DNA of 61,943 nucleotides from PWHG01 sp964406935 (GTDB lineage Bacteria > Patescibacteriota > Patescibacteriia > Patescibacteriales > UBA12465). The stretch spans positions 1-61,943 of the forward strand of contig CAYOTM010000003.1 of NCBI GenBank assembly GCA_964406935.1. Direction: 5' to 3'. The position numbers were made by a program, and so were the translations under genes. The stretch's first letter is position 1. Each line of letters opens with the position of its first letter. This document shows, piece by piece, positions 1 to 8,127 of this stretch. The notes beneath the pieces are model-generated. The model worked only from the letters and a program-made list of their open reading frames with translations. It did no database searches and was not told where the DNA came from.

Positions 1-85
1 TTTAGGTTTCTAGTAAGGCTATTTTATATTAATTAAAAAAATATGTCAAGAGTATTTTATCAGTTAATAATCTTAAATATTAACC

Positions 86-112
86 TTGACATAAAAAAAT
101 AATCATGATAAT
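86..112 (+). promoter_or_regulatory. Candidate sigma-70-type promoter for the first secreted protein
   Basis: TTGACA at 86-91 is followed after 15 bp by GATAAT at 107-112. The spacer is shorter than the usual 17 bp. A start near 119 would give a leader of about 75 nt to the ATG at 194. The rest of 1-193 is AT-rich and shows no other gene. Confidence 0.4.
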
Positions 113-193
113 TTAAGAAGAATCTTTTTTGGTTGTTCTTTGAAAAAAAATCTACAAAATTTAGGATAAAATTCACTCAAAAACCCTATTATC

Positions 194-1120
194 ATGAAAA
201 AAATCAATCAAGCTGCCCCAATTTTCGGAGGAGTTGTTTTTCTTATTTTTGGGTTGATTATTACTCAACCAGCTTTTTCCCAGGCTGATGTTGTCAGTCA
301 AGTCAATCACAGTTTAGCTTTTTCCGCAGATGGACGGAGCTTCATTCTTTTGCCGGGGGCAACCGTTAGAACCAATCTGTTGCCAGCTAATGGCGATAAA
401 GAAATTACGATGAGTTGGACCGAGGGTGGCCGAAATCATCGATCAAGACAAACCGTCAATATTAAAGATGGTACATTATTAATCACCGAAGCTTTGCTTG
501 CTAATCAAAATCGGCGGACCGAAACCCCACCACCTCCACCACCAGTCACTAACTCTTTTGTCAGTGCCCGTACTCCAGCTAATAGCTACTCAACTAGGTT
601 GGCGATCGTCAACCAATCATCTCACCGTTGGCTCATTAGAGAGGGTAATTTTACTGGCCTAGCTTTAAAGCCAGGCCAATCCTCAGACAGCTTGAATGTT
701 CCCTTAGGCTTAATGCAGCTTATTTTATTAGTTGATTTGGATCGTGACTCTTTATCCAGTGGTCGTAACTACATTCAACAGGTAGTTACGGGGATCGTTG
801 TTAAAGAACAGTCCAAGTTTGTTGTCGCCGACACTCATCTACACATTCCTTTAACGGGAGGCAGAGCAACCTTTATTTTTTTCAACGAAACTCGTTATGA
901 GTTAGTCGGCGTCGGAAGCGCTGCCTTGGGAAACGTAATTGGGGCTAAAAAAAGAATGAGAAAAAAAATTCTTGTAAACGAGGGTTTTATCAATACTGCC
1001 TGGCAGTATATTGATGAGCAGGGCAATAAACGCCAAGCTCACTCCGAGTTTGTCATTTATAAGGGGAAAGTTCGTGTCTATATTAGAGACTCAGATCTGA
1101 GCTTATATAAAGCTCAATAA
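194..1120 (+). CDS. Secreted protein of unknown function with proline-rich linker
   Basis: I do not recognise a family for this 308-residue protein. A signal peptide is clear: a lysine-containing N-terminus, a hydrophobic core at about residues 11-27, and a likely cleavage near FSQA. A short N-terminal domain (about 30-105) is joined by a run of prolines (about 110-118, PPPPPPV) to a larger beta-rich C-terminal part (about 120-308). The C-terminal part contains no obvious catalytic motif. The gene stands alone between its own promoter and a rho-independent terminator, so it is probably monocistronic. The protein is presumably exported by Sec and either released or kept at the cell surface; it has no C-terminal anchor. 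Confidence 0.8.
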   Translation: MKKINQAAPIFGGVVFLIFGLIITQPAFSQADVVSQVNHSLAFSADGRSFILLPGATVRTNLLPANGDKEITMSWTEGGRNHRSRQTVNIKDGTLLITEALLANQNRRTETPPPPPPVTNSFVSARTPANSYSTRLAIVNQSSHRWLIREGNFTGLALKPGQSSDSLNVPLGLMQLILLVDLDRDSLSSGRNYIQQVVTGIVVKEQSKFVVADTHLHIPLTGGRATFIFFNETRYELVGVGSAALGNVIGAKKRMRKKILVNEGFINTAWQYIDEQGNKRQAHSEFVIYKGKVRVYIRDSDLSLYKAQ

Positions 1121-1135
1121 TGAGTTAAAATCTAG

Positions 1136-1166
1136 CCCTTTGCTTCATACAAGCAAGGGGTTTTTT
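1136..1166 (+). terminator. Rho-independent terminator
   Basis: A 10-bp stem (CCCTTTGCTT paired with AAGCAAGGGG, one G-T wobble) with loop CATAC is followed by six T. It lies 16 bp after the stop of the 194-1120 gene. Confidence 0.85.
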
Positions 1167-1244
1167 ATTATTCATAAATTAATTTTAAGCTCTAAAAATC
1201 TTTAAAAAATAAAAAATTTATTAAACTTAAGAGCATTTTTATCA

Positions 1245-1273
1245 TTGACCCGGGCACTTTATTTTGTTATAAT
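1245..1273 (+). promoter_or_regulatory. Strong sigma-70-type promoter with extended -10
   Basis: TTGACC at 1245-1250, a 17-bp spacer, and TATAAT at 1268-1273 preceded by TGT (extended -10). The predicted start near 1280 leaves a leader of about 68 nt to the ATG at 1348. The leader contains a small CTGG/CCAG hairpin and no Shine-Dalgarno sequence. Confidence 0.75.
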
Positions 1274-1347
1274 ATAGATAGGTTTTTCAACTGCTGGTGA
1301 CCCCAGTCGCCAATTTTTAGCTTGGAAAACATTTTATTTATTGATTT

Positions 1348-1995
1348 ATGATTATTACTTGGCAAGGACATTCTTGTTTTAAAATTCAAGACAAAATTAG
1401 CCCCGACGGGGTAACTGTAGTGACTGATCCCTTTGATAAAAAAATTGGCCTTAAGCCACCTTCTTTCGAGGCGAATATTGTGACAATTTCTCATGATCAT
1501 TTTGATCACAACAACGTTGCCGCTCTGCGAGGCAATCCTTTTATAATTGATCGAGCGGGCGAATATGATGTTAAGGGTGTGCTAGTAGAGGGAATTGAAT
1601 CTTATCACGATGAAAAGCAAGGATCGGAACGTGGTCCCAATATTATTTATCGACTTGTTTTAGATGATATTAGTGTTGTTCATTTAGGAGATTTAGGACA
1701 AGCCCTGGATAATGGTCAATTAGAAAAATTAGCTGGCACTGACATTCTGCTTATTCCAGTCGGTGGTAAATATACTTTAGATGCCAAACAAGCAGTGGCC
1801 GTGATTTCCCAAATTGAACCTCGAATTATTATTCCGATGCACTACAAGTTAGATAACGGAGGTTTAAAAGATATCGATGGCGTTGATAAATTTATTCGTG
1901 AGTTAGGATTGGAACCAACTAAAGAAGAAAAATTAAAAATTAATAAAAAAGATCTTCCTCAGGAAGATATGGAATTAATTATTTTAAGTTGTTAA
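1348..1995 (+). CDS. UlaG-like metallo-beta-lactamase-fold hydrolase
   Basis: This 215-residue protein belongs to the metallo-beta-lactamase superfamily, UlaG/COG2220 type. It opens with the family's usual beta-strand start (ITWQGHSCF). The metal-binding HxHxDH motif is present as SHDHFDHN at about residue 49. Later ligands are likely the HLGDLG segment (about 112) and the His of PMHYK (about 173). Members are zinc- or manganese-dependent phosphodiesterases or lactonases of mostly unknown substrate. There is no signal peptide, so it is cytoplasmic. It is the first gene after a strong promoter and may be read through into ndk. The fold is confident; the substrate cannot be read from sequence. 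Confidence 0.85.
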   Translation: MIITWQGHSCFKIQDKISPDGVTVVTDPFDKKIGLKPPSFEANIVTISHDHFDHNNVAALRGNPFIIDRAGEYDVKGVLVEGIESYHDEKQGSERGPNIIYRLVLDDISVVHLGDLGQALDNGQLEKLAGTDILLIPVGGKYTLDAKQAVAVISQIEPRIIIPMHYKLDNGGLKDIDGVDKFIRELGLEPTKEEKLKINKKDLPQEDMELIILSC

Positions 1996-2020
1996 TCTCG
2001 CTTTTATTAGTTAAGCAGTT

Positions 2021-2048
2021 TTGTTGATTAATTTAAAGCAGATATAAT
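2021..2048 (+). promoter_or_regulatory. Candidate promoter giving a near-leaderless ndk mRNA
   Basis: TTGTTG at 2021-2026, a 16-bp spacer, and TATAAT at 2043-2048, only 4 nt before the ATG at 2053. The expected start (about 2053-2055) would coincide with the start codon. Confidence 0.45.
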
Positions 2049-2052
2049 TTTT

Positions 2053-2655
2053 ATGAATCATCCAAAAAAAGAAAGAACTTTGGTAATTTTAAAACCTGAT
2101 GCTGTTCAGCGAGGTTTAGTGGGCGAACTAATTAAACGCTTTGAAAATACTGGTCTTAAAATGATAGCCCTAAAAATGGTGTCAGCGACTGAAGATTTAT
2201 GTTGGCAACATTATAATAAAGATGAGGACTGGTTTTTAAAAAAGGGCGAATTGGTTATTAAAAATCGTCAGGATAGTAAATTATCAGTAGACAAAGCAGC
2301 GATTGATTATGGCCGCGACATTATTTCTGCTCTAGTAAAATTTATGACTGCCGGGCCGGTAGTGGCGATGATATTTTCTGGCAATCAGGCAGTTGGGATT
2401 GTTAAAAAATTAGTAGGCGGAACTGAACCATTAACTTCTGACGTGGGTACTATTCGTGGCGACCTAACTCTTGATTCTTATGAACTAGCTAACTACGATG
2501 GTCGGGCAGTCAGAAACTTAATTCATTGTTCTGACCAATCCTCGGAAGCCGAAAGAGAAATTGCTTTATGGTTTAGCGAGGAAGAGATTTTGCACTATCG
2601 CTTAATTGCTGAACAGATTTTATATGATGTCGATTTAGATGGTATTAAAGAATAA
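2053..2655 (+). CDS. ndk: Nucleoside-diphosphate kinase, long form
   Basis: The enzyme transfers the gamma phosphate of NTPs to NDPs through a phosphohistidine and so balances nucleotide pools in the cytoplasm. The N-terminal TLVILKPDAVQRGLVGE block, the GTIRGDL segment and the active-site region NLIHCSDQS (His of the usual N-x-x-H-G-S-D) are all visible. At 200 residues it is clearly longer than the usual 140-150. The extra residues fall mainly between the HY motif (about 55) and the TAGPVV segment (about 98), with a smaller insertion just before the catalytic His. The usual Gly after His is Cys here. It lies 17 bp upstream of a membrane-protein gene and then gyrA, probably as one transcript. 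Confidence 0.93.
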   Translation: MNHPKKERTLVILKPDAVQRGLVGELIKRFENTGLKMIALKMVSATEDLCWQHYNKDEDWFLKKGELVIKNRQDSKLSVDKAAIDYGRDIISALVKFMTAGPVVAMIFSGNQAVGIVKKLVGGTEPLTSDVGTIRGDLTLDSYELANYDGRAVRNLIHCSDQSSEAEREIALWFSEEEILHYRLIAEQILYDVDLDGIKE

Positions 2656-2672
2656 AATTATTAAAATTATTT

Positions 2673-3206
2673 ATGTCGGATAAAAAAAATGAAGTTTACC
2701 GACAAAAAAATAATAAAAACTTGTCTTTAATTATTGGCGTTAGCTTAATTACGTTTATGGTAGCCGTTTTATGGATTTTAAATTTTCGCCAAATAATTTT
2801 TCAGCCGCCGGCCAGCAGTGAAGTTGATCGTCAGTATTGGCAACAATTACAGGCGGAACTAGATGAAGACTTACAGGAGTTTACTTCTGCTTGGGAAGAT
2901 GTTCAAACTAGTGAGGAGTTGGCGCAGGGAGAGGAGTTAATTGATCAGATAAAAGAGCGCATCGAAAGCGATTTAGCTAATGAACTAGCTACCAGCACTT
3001 TAGAGTTTGCCGATGAACAGTTTAACAGCGAAGAAGATTTATTAGATGTTGATCAGCCAATAGAAAATATTGGCAAACTTCCGGTAGTTGAATCTGATAA
3101 AATTACTAATTGCCCAGAATTTATTAATTGTATGCCAGGGCCTGATAGAGTAGGCCCTTGTGTAGTACCTCCGGGCTGTGAGGAGATAACTTTAATTGCT
3201 TATTAA
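2673..3206 (+). CDS. Single-pass membrane protein of unknown function
   Basis: This 177-residue protein has a lysine- and asparagine-rich cytoplasmic N-terminus and one membrane helix at about residues 17-37. The extracytoplasmic part is very acidic and probably helical (about 48-125). The C-terminus has four cysteines in a short span (CPEF, NCMP, PCVV, GCEE), which suggests one or two disulfides outside the membrane. I recognise no family. It sits between ndk and gyrA with gaps of 17 and 9 bp, so it is almost certainly co-transcribed with them. That placement gives no obvious functional clue. Confidence 0.75.
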   Translation: MSDKKNEVYRQKNNKNLSLIIGVSLITFMVAVLWILNFRQIIFQPPASSEVDRQYWQQLQAELDEDLQEFTSAWEDVQTSEELAQGEELIDQIKERIESDLANELATSTLEFADEQFNSEEDLLDVDQPIENIGKLPVVESDKITNCPEFINCMPGPDRVGPCVVPPGCEEITLIAY

Positions 3207-3215
3207 TTTATTTTT

Positions 3216-5723
3216 ATGGTGAAAAAAAATACTGACAACCAACCAGAAAGAATTTTGGCTAGCGATGAAGAACAAACTGAATTTGGAATAGTTAAAGGCC
3301 AACAGATTGTTGATGAAATGAGTCGTTCCTATTTAGATTATGCGATGAGCGTCATCGTTTCTCGCGCCCTACCTGATGTTCGTGATGGTTTAAAGCCAGT
3401 TCATCGCCGGATTTTATATGCCATGGGCAGCTTGGGATTGAGGTCAAATGCTAAATTTAGAAAATCAGCAACGGTGGTTGGTGAAGTTTTAGGTAAATAT
3501 CATCCTCATGGTGACTCGGCTGTTTATGAATCAATGGTGAGAATGGCTCAAGATTTTTCTATGCGCTATCCGCTCGTTAGAGGTCAGGGTAACTTTGGTT
3601 CAATGGATGGTGATGGGGCGGCGGCGATGCGTTATACTGAAGCGAAATTAGCTGCTATTTCTGAAGAAATGTTGCTTGATTTAGAAAAAGATACGGTTGA
3701 TTTTATTCCCAATTTTGATGGCTCTCAAAAGGAACCTCGAGTCCTCCCAGCTAAATTGCCCAACTTACTGCTTAATGGCACGATGGGGATTGCGGTTGGC
3801 ATGGCCACTAATATCCCTCCCCATAATTTACAAGAATTGGTAGCGGCAATTTCTCATTTAATTGATAATCCTGATGCCAGTGTTGAAGATTTAATGGCCT
3901 TTGTTAAAGGCCCAGATTTTCCAACCGGAGGAATAATTTATAATCAAAAAGATATTTTAAGCGCTTATGCCACTGGTAAAGGGGGAATTGTGCTACGAGG
4001 AGTGGCGGAGATTGAAGAACAAAAAGGAGGTAATTTTCAAATTATTGTCTCTGAAATTCCTTATCAAGTGAATAAAGCTGATTTAGTCGCTAAAATTGCT
4101 GATCTAGTAAAAGATAAAAAATTAGAGGGGATTAGAGGTTTGCGTGATGAATCTGATCGCGATGGAGTAAGAATTGTAGTGGAGTTAAAAAAGGATACCT
4201 ATCCTAAAAAAATTCTTAATTCTTTATATAAACACACTTCTTTGCAAACCACTTTTCATGTAAATGCCCTAGCTTTAATTGATGGCCTACAACCAAGAGT
4301 GATGACTTTAAAAATGATTTTAGAGGAATATATTAAACATCGCCAAGAAGTTGTTCGTCGTCGTACTCAATTTGATTTAAATAAAGCTAAAGATCGCGCT
4401 CATATTTTAGAAGGATTAATGATTGCTTTAAAAAATATTGATGCGGTTATTAAAACCATTAAAGCTTCTAAAGACAAAGAAGAGGCGAGAAAAAATTTAA
4501 TTAAAAAATTTAAACTATCAGAAAAGCAGGCGGTAGCTATCTTGGAAATGAGATTGCAGAACTTGGCTAACTTAGAGCAATTAAAAATCGAAAATGAGTT
4601 AAAGGAAAAAGAGCGCTTGATTAAAGAATTGGAAGCCATTTTAAAGTCAGCTGTGAAAATTAAAAATATTATTAAACAAGAAATTTTAGAATTAGGGGAA
4701 AAATTTGGAGATAAACGACGCACTAAAGTAGTTGCTCATGGGGTTAAGGAATTTAGTATGGAAGATTTAGTTCCCAATGAAGGCACAGTAGTAATGATGA
4801 CCCGTGATGGCTATATTAAACGTTTAGAACCAGATACTTTTAAGGTTCAAGCGCGGGGCGGCAAAGGAGTCATGGGTTTAAGCACTAAAGAAGAGGATAC
4901 GGTTGAATTTATGTTTACCACCTTTACTCATAGTGATATTTTATTTTTTACTACTCGGGGCCGCGTTTTTCAATTAAAAGCCTATGAAATTCCTCAAGCC
5001 TCTCGCACAGCCAAAGGCACGCCAATTGTTAATTTCTTACAATTAATTGGCGGTGAACAAGTAACTTCAGTTTTACCTCTCGATAAAATTGGTGGTAGTA
5101 AATATTTATTTTTTGCCACCGAAAAAGGTTTAGTTAAAAAAGTAAAACTAGAGGCCTTTGATAATGTCAGACGAAGTGGCTTATTAGCGATTAAAATTAA
5201 AGAAGATGATCGTTTAATCTGGGCTAAACCGACCTCTGGCTCTGATCATGTCCAATTAGTTAGCTCTAAAGGGCAGGCCATTCGTTTTAAGGAATCTGAT
5301 GTTCGGGATATGGGTCGTTCGGCGGCCGGTGTTCACGGTATTCGCCTGCGAAGTGGCGACACTTTAATTGGCATGGGGATTGCTAAAACTGATAAAGATA
5401 AAATGAAGGCTTATCAAATTTTAACGATTATGTCTAAGGGCTTTGGTAAATGCACTAATTTTAATTTATATAAAATTCAGGGACGGGGCGGTAGTGGCAT
5501 TAAAACTTCTAAGGTAACCGATAAAACTGGTCCCTTAACTAATGCCTTTTTAATTAATGCTGAAAGCATGGAAAGTCGCGATCTAGTTATTATTTCTGAA
5601 AAGGGCCAAGTTATCAGGTTACCTTTTAAATCAATTAATGTTTTAGGCCGCGATACTCAAGGGGTAAGAATTATGAGATTTAAAGATCCAAGTGATCAAG
5701 TGGCCAGCGTTACTTGGATTTAA
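3216..5723 (+). CDS. gyrA: DNA gyrase subunit A
   Basis: GyrA is the breakage-reunion subunit of gyrase, the type IIA topoisomerase that introduces negative supercoils. The 835-residue protein is full length. The catalytic tyrosine is Tyr140 in AAMRY. The quinolone-contact region HPHGDSAVYES has Ser101 and Glu105 at the positions of Ser83 and Asp87 in Escherichia coli. The six-bladed C-terminal domain carries a GyrA-box-like QARGGKG and a later QGRGGSG. The box is what separates gyrase from topoisomerase IV ParC, so gyrase is the better call. gyrB is not in the window. The gene ends at a strong terminator. Confidence 0.96.
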   Translation: MVKKNTDNQPERILASDEEQTEFGIVKGQQIVDEMSRSYLDYAMSVIVSRALPDVRDGLKPVHRRILYAMGSLGLRSNAKFRKSATVVGEVLGKYHPHGDSAVYESMVRMAQDFSMRYPLVRGQGNFGSMDGDGAAAMRYTEAKLAAISEEMLLDLEKDTVDFIPNFDGSQKEPRVLPAKLPNLLLNGTMGIAVGMATNIPPHNLQELVAAISHLIDNPDASVEDLMAFVKGPDFPTGGIIYNQKDILSAYATGKGGIVLRGVAEIEEQKGGNFQIIVSEIPYQVNKADLVAKIADLVKDKKLEGIRGLRDESDRDGVRIVVELKKDTYPKKILNSLYKHTSLQTTFHVNALALIDGLQPRVMTLKMILEEYIKHRQEVVRRRTQFDLNKAKDRAHILEGLMIALKNIDAVIKTIKASKDKEEARKNLIKKFKLSEKQAVAILEMRLQNLANLEQLKIENELKEKERLIKELEAILKSAVKIKNIIKQEILELGEKFGDKRRTKVVAHGVKEFSMEDLVPNEGTVVMMTRDGYIKRLEPDTFKVQARGGKGVMGLSTKEEDTVEFMFTTFTHSDILFFTTRGRVFQLKAYEIPQASRTAKGTPIVNFLQLIGGEQVTSVLPLDKIGGSKYLFFATEKGLVKKVKLEAFDNVRRSGLLAIKIKEDDRLIWAKPTSGSDHVQLVSSKGQAIRFKESDVRDMGRSAAGVHGIRLRSGDTLIGMGIAKTDKDKMKAYQILTIMSKGFGKCTNFNLYKIQGRGGSGIKTSKVTDKTGPLTNAFLINAESMESRDLVIISEKGQVIRLPFKSINVLGRDTQGVRIMRFKDPSDQVASVTWI

Positions 5724-5746
5724 AATAAACAATTATTTTTCAACCT

Positions 5747-5769
5747 AAAACCGCTAACAGCGGTTTTTT
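5747..5769 (+). terminator. Rho-independent terminator after gyrA
   Basis: A 9-bp stem AAAACCGCT/AGCGGTTTT with a 3-nt loop, ending in a run of six T, 23 bp after the gyrA stop. Confidence 0.9.
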
Positions 5770-6046
5770 GTTTTTAGACTGTCAGTAGATTTCGCCCAAA
5801 GGTCAGGGTTATAGGGTTGGCAAATAAAATGGAGTTTAGGTTTTTATTAGAGCCCGAATAAGCAGTTATTAGAAGTTAGTAGTCTATTAAATAAAAATAA
5901 TCACTTAAAAAACAGTTAATCTTTAGTTAACTCAGAGTTTTTATGGTTTTTTTAAGTTAAGATGATAAGCTAAGTTTGCCTTTTGTAAGTTTAGCTCTAT
6001 AATAAAATTGGAAACTATTCTATAATTAAAGTATAAAATAAACTAT
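5770..6046 (+). other. Non-coding gap between gyrA and rmuC
   Basis: No supportable gene is seen. The gap holds a G-run stretch at 5801-5820, a weak hairpin built on AGTTAA/TTAACT, and, near its end, TATAAT elements at 5998-6003 and 6021-6026 that probably serve rmuC. Confidence 0.5.
5976..6003 (+). promoter_or_regulatory. Candidate rmuC promoter
   Basis: TTGCCT at 5976-5981, a 16-bp spacer, and TATAAT at 5998-6003. A second TATAAT at 6021-6026 lies closer to the gene but lacks a good -35. Confidence 0.5.
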
Positions 6047-7171
6047 ATGACTGACACTCTTTTAATTTTGTTAATTATTTTAATTTTAGGCGGTATTACG
6101 GCGGTTATTTTCCTATTATTAAAGAAAAAACCTGGTGGAAATGAAGATAAGTTGTTGCCTTTTATGGAGCGTTTAGCCCAGCAATCTGAACAGTTAAATC
6201 AGCTTAGTCGGCAAAATAATGAGTTGCGCCAGGAATTAGACCGTAAATTAAGCGAAACTCATCGGGCTAATCAAGGGCAGTTTGCCCAAACCACTAAAGT
6301 TATTCAAAATATTACCGGCCAATCAGCCAAGCTAATTGCTGAGGTTACGGAAAAGTTAGCTAAGTTAGATGAAACTAATAAACAAGTTATTAATTTTTCT
6401 TCTCAGCTCCAAAATCTTCAAGATATTTTAAAAAATCCTAAACAGCGAGGAGTTTTGGGAGAATATTATTTAGAGGAAACCTTAAAAAATGTTTTGCCGC
6501 CCAAATCTTTTCAAATGCAATATAAATTAGGTAAAGATGAAAAAACCAATAAAGAATTAATTGTTGATGCCGTGGTCTTTGTTAAAGATAAAGTGATCCC
6601 CATTGATGCTAAATTTTCTTTAGAAAATTATGAGCGCCTTCTTAATGCTAGTGATCCAGAAGTTCGCAAAAAATTAGAAAGTCAATTTAAACAAGATTTA
6701 AAAAATCGGATTGATGAAACCGCTAAATATGTTTTGCCAGAAAAAGGGACAATGGAGTTTGCTTTCATGTTTATTCCCTCGGAAGCAATTTATTATGATT
6801 TGTTAGTGAATTCAGTGGGAACAGTGAAAGTTAACACCCGAGATTTAGTAGAGTATGCTTTTCGTGACAAAAAAGTAATTATCGTTTCACCGACTTCCTT
6901 TTTGGCTTATTTGCAAACAGTTTTACAGGGTTTAAAGGCAATGCAAATTGAAGAAAAAGCTAAGGAAATAAAAATTAATATTGAGAAATTAAATAAACAT
7001 TTGTTGAGCTATGATGAGTTTTTAAAGAAATTAGGGATTAGTTTAACCACTAGCGTTAATCATTATAATCAGGCTTATGTTGAATTTAAAAAAATCGATA
7101 AAGACGTTGTCAAAATTACGGGCGTTGAACCCGCGGTGGAGCCAATGAAAATTGAGCCCCCTAAAAAATAA
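6047..7171 (+). CDS. rmuC: DNA recombination protein RmuC
   Basis: RmuC family proteins carry a predicted restriction-like nuclease core and limit recombination at inverted repeats. The 374-residue protein begins with a membrane helix (about 3-24). A long coiled coil follows (about 40-130), then the conserved RmuC core (about 130-340) with the family segments GVLGEYYLEE, IPIDAKFSLENY and FMFIPSEAIYYD. The acidic and lysine residues of the second segment are the expected catalytic region. The C-terminus is a short charged and proline-containing tail. The next gene starts 3 bp downstream, so they are co-transcribed. Confidence 0.92.
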   Translation: MTDTLLILLIILILGGITAVIFLLLKKKPGGNEDKLLPFMERLAQQSEQLNQLSRQNNELRQELDRKLSETHRANQGQFAQTTKVIQNITGQSAKLIAEVTEKLAKLDETNKQVINFSSQLQNLQDILKNPKQRGVLGEYYLEETLKNVLPPKSFQMQYKLGKDEKTNKELIVDAVVFVKDKVIPIDAKFSLENYERLLNASDPEVRKKLESQFKQDLKNRIDETAKYVLPEKGTMEFAFMFIPSEAIYYDLLVNSVGTVKVNTRDLVEYAFRDKKVIIVSPTSFLAYLQTVLQGLKAMQIEEKAKEIKINIEKLNKHLLSYDEFLKKLGISLTTSVNHYNQAYVEFKKIDKDVVKITGVEPAVEPMKIEPPKK

Positions 7172-7173
7172 TT

Positions 7174-8127
7174 ATGAAGCAGTCAGTAATTGATAGTGAT
7201 AATCAAAATATTGGTTTAGCTTTGCTTAAAAATTTAGTTTTTTTTGATTTATTTTATTATCCTCTGACTGCTTATGAAGCTTGGCGTTATTTGCCGCTAG
7301 AAGCTTCTTTTTTTCAAGTTAGACAAGCTTTAAAACTATTAGTCAGTCAGCAAACAATTGCCACTAAAAATGGCTTCTATTATTTAATCGGTCGTGAGAA
7401 AACCTTAATTTATCGACAACAGCGCTACCATTTTGCTAATCGTAAATTAAAAATTGCCCGACAGGCGGCTACTTTATTTAGTTATTTGCCATGGGTAAAA
7501 TTTGTCGCTCTTAGCAATTTAATTGGTCGTCACAATATGCGTGATGGTAGTGATATTGATTTATTTATTATTGCTGGGCATGGTCGTTTGTGGTTGAGTC
7601 GTTTATTTTGCGCTGGTTTAATGAAGATTTTAGGACAACGTCCCACTAAGGAAAATAAGCGGGATAAAATTTGTTTAAGCTTTTATGTCGATAGTGCCCA
7701 TTTAAATATTTCTGAGCTAGCTTTAAAGAGTAAAGATGACTGGTATTTTTATTATTGGTTAGCTGGCCTTTATCCTTTATATGATGAGGGTGGTTATCAC
7801 TTTCGTTTAATGAAAAACAATCAATGGTTAAAAGATTATTTACCCAATATTGATTTTTTATTAAGTAATCAGGCTTATACTCCCTCTTTAAAATTTCGAC
7901 CCAAATCCCACATAACCTCTCGCTTTATTAAAAATATTTTAGACAAATTAGAGGCCTGGTCGCAGGCTTGGCAGTGGAAAATTATGCCATCCGCCCTTAA
8001 GGACCTGGCTAATTTAGACTCTCAAGTAGTGGTGCAGCCAGGAATAATTAAATTATATTTAATTGATCGTCGTCAAGAATTTAGACAACGATACCATAAA
8101 CATTTAGCTGAAGTTTTAGAATCATGA
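7174..8127 (+). CDS. Nucleotidyltransferase-superfamily protein with winged-helix-like N-terminus
   Basis: This 317-residue protein has a helical N-terminal region (about 12-75) that looks like a winged helix. A polymerase-beta-type nucleotidyltransferase signature follows, GSDIDLFI at about residue 126. GSxxDxD/E is the metal-binding motif of that superfamily. The C-terminal half is rich in aromatic residues and has no further motif I can name. The substrate is unknown; relatives include toxin-antitoxin enzymes and aminoglycoside-type transferases, but the length and context fit neither. It starts 3 bp after rmuC and overlaps the following O-antigen-ligase-like gene by 4 bp (ATGA), so translation is probably coupled. 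It ends in TGA. Confidence 0.7.
   Translation: MKQSVIDSDNQNIGLALLKNLVFFDLFYYPLTAYEAWRYLPLEASFFQVRQALKLLVSQQTIATKNGFYYLIGREKTLIYRQQRYHFANRKLKIARQAATLFSYLPWVKFVALSNLIGRHNMRDGSDIDLFIIAGHGRLWLSRLFCAGLMKILGQRPTKENKRDKICLSFYVDSAHLNISELALKSKDDWYFYYWLAGLYPLYDEGGYHFRLMKNNQWLKDYLPNIDFLLSNQAYTPSLKFRPKSHITSRFIKNILDKLEAWSQAWQWKIMPSALKDLANLDSQVVVQPGIIKLYLIDRRQEFRQRYHKHLAEVLES

Noticed and set aside
1267..1509. 80-residue ORF on the minus strand over the UlaG-like gene start
   Set aside because: It overlaps a strong promoter and the conserved start of the hydrolase, and it shows no protein features of its own.
5801..5820. G-quadruplex or telomere-like G-run motif
   Set aside because: Only two of the four G-runs have three G, so at most two tetrads could form. 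No repeat or gene context supports a function.
8124..8127. Recoded UGA (glycine), as in some CPR lineages
   Set aside because: TGA serves as a natural stop at 8125-8127 and 19639-19641, next to properly placed starts. Core proteins contain no in-frame TGA.
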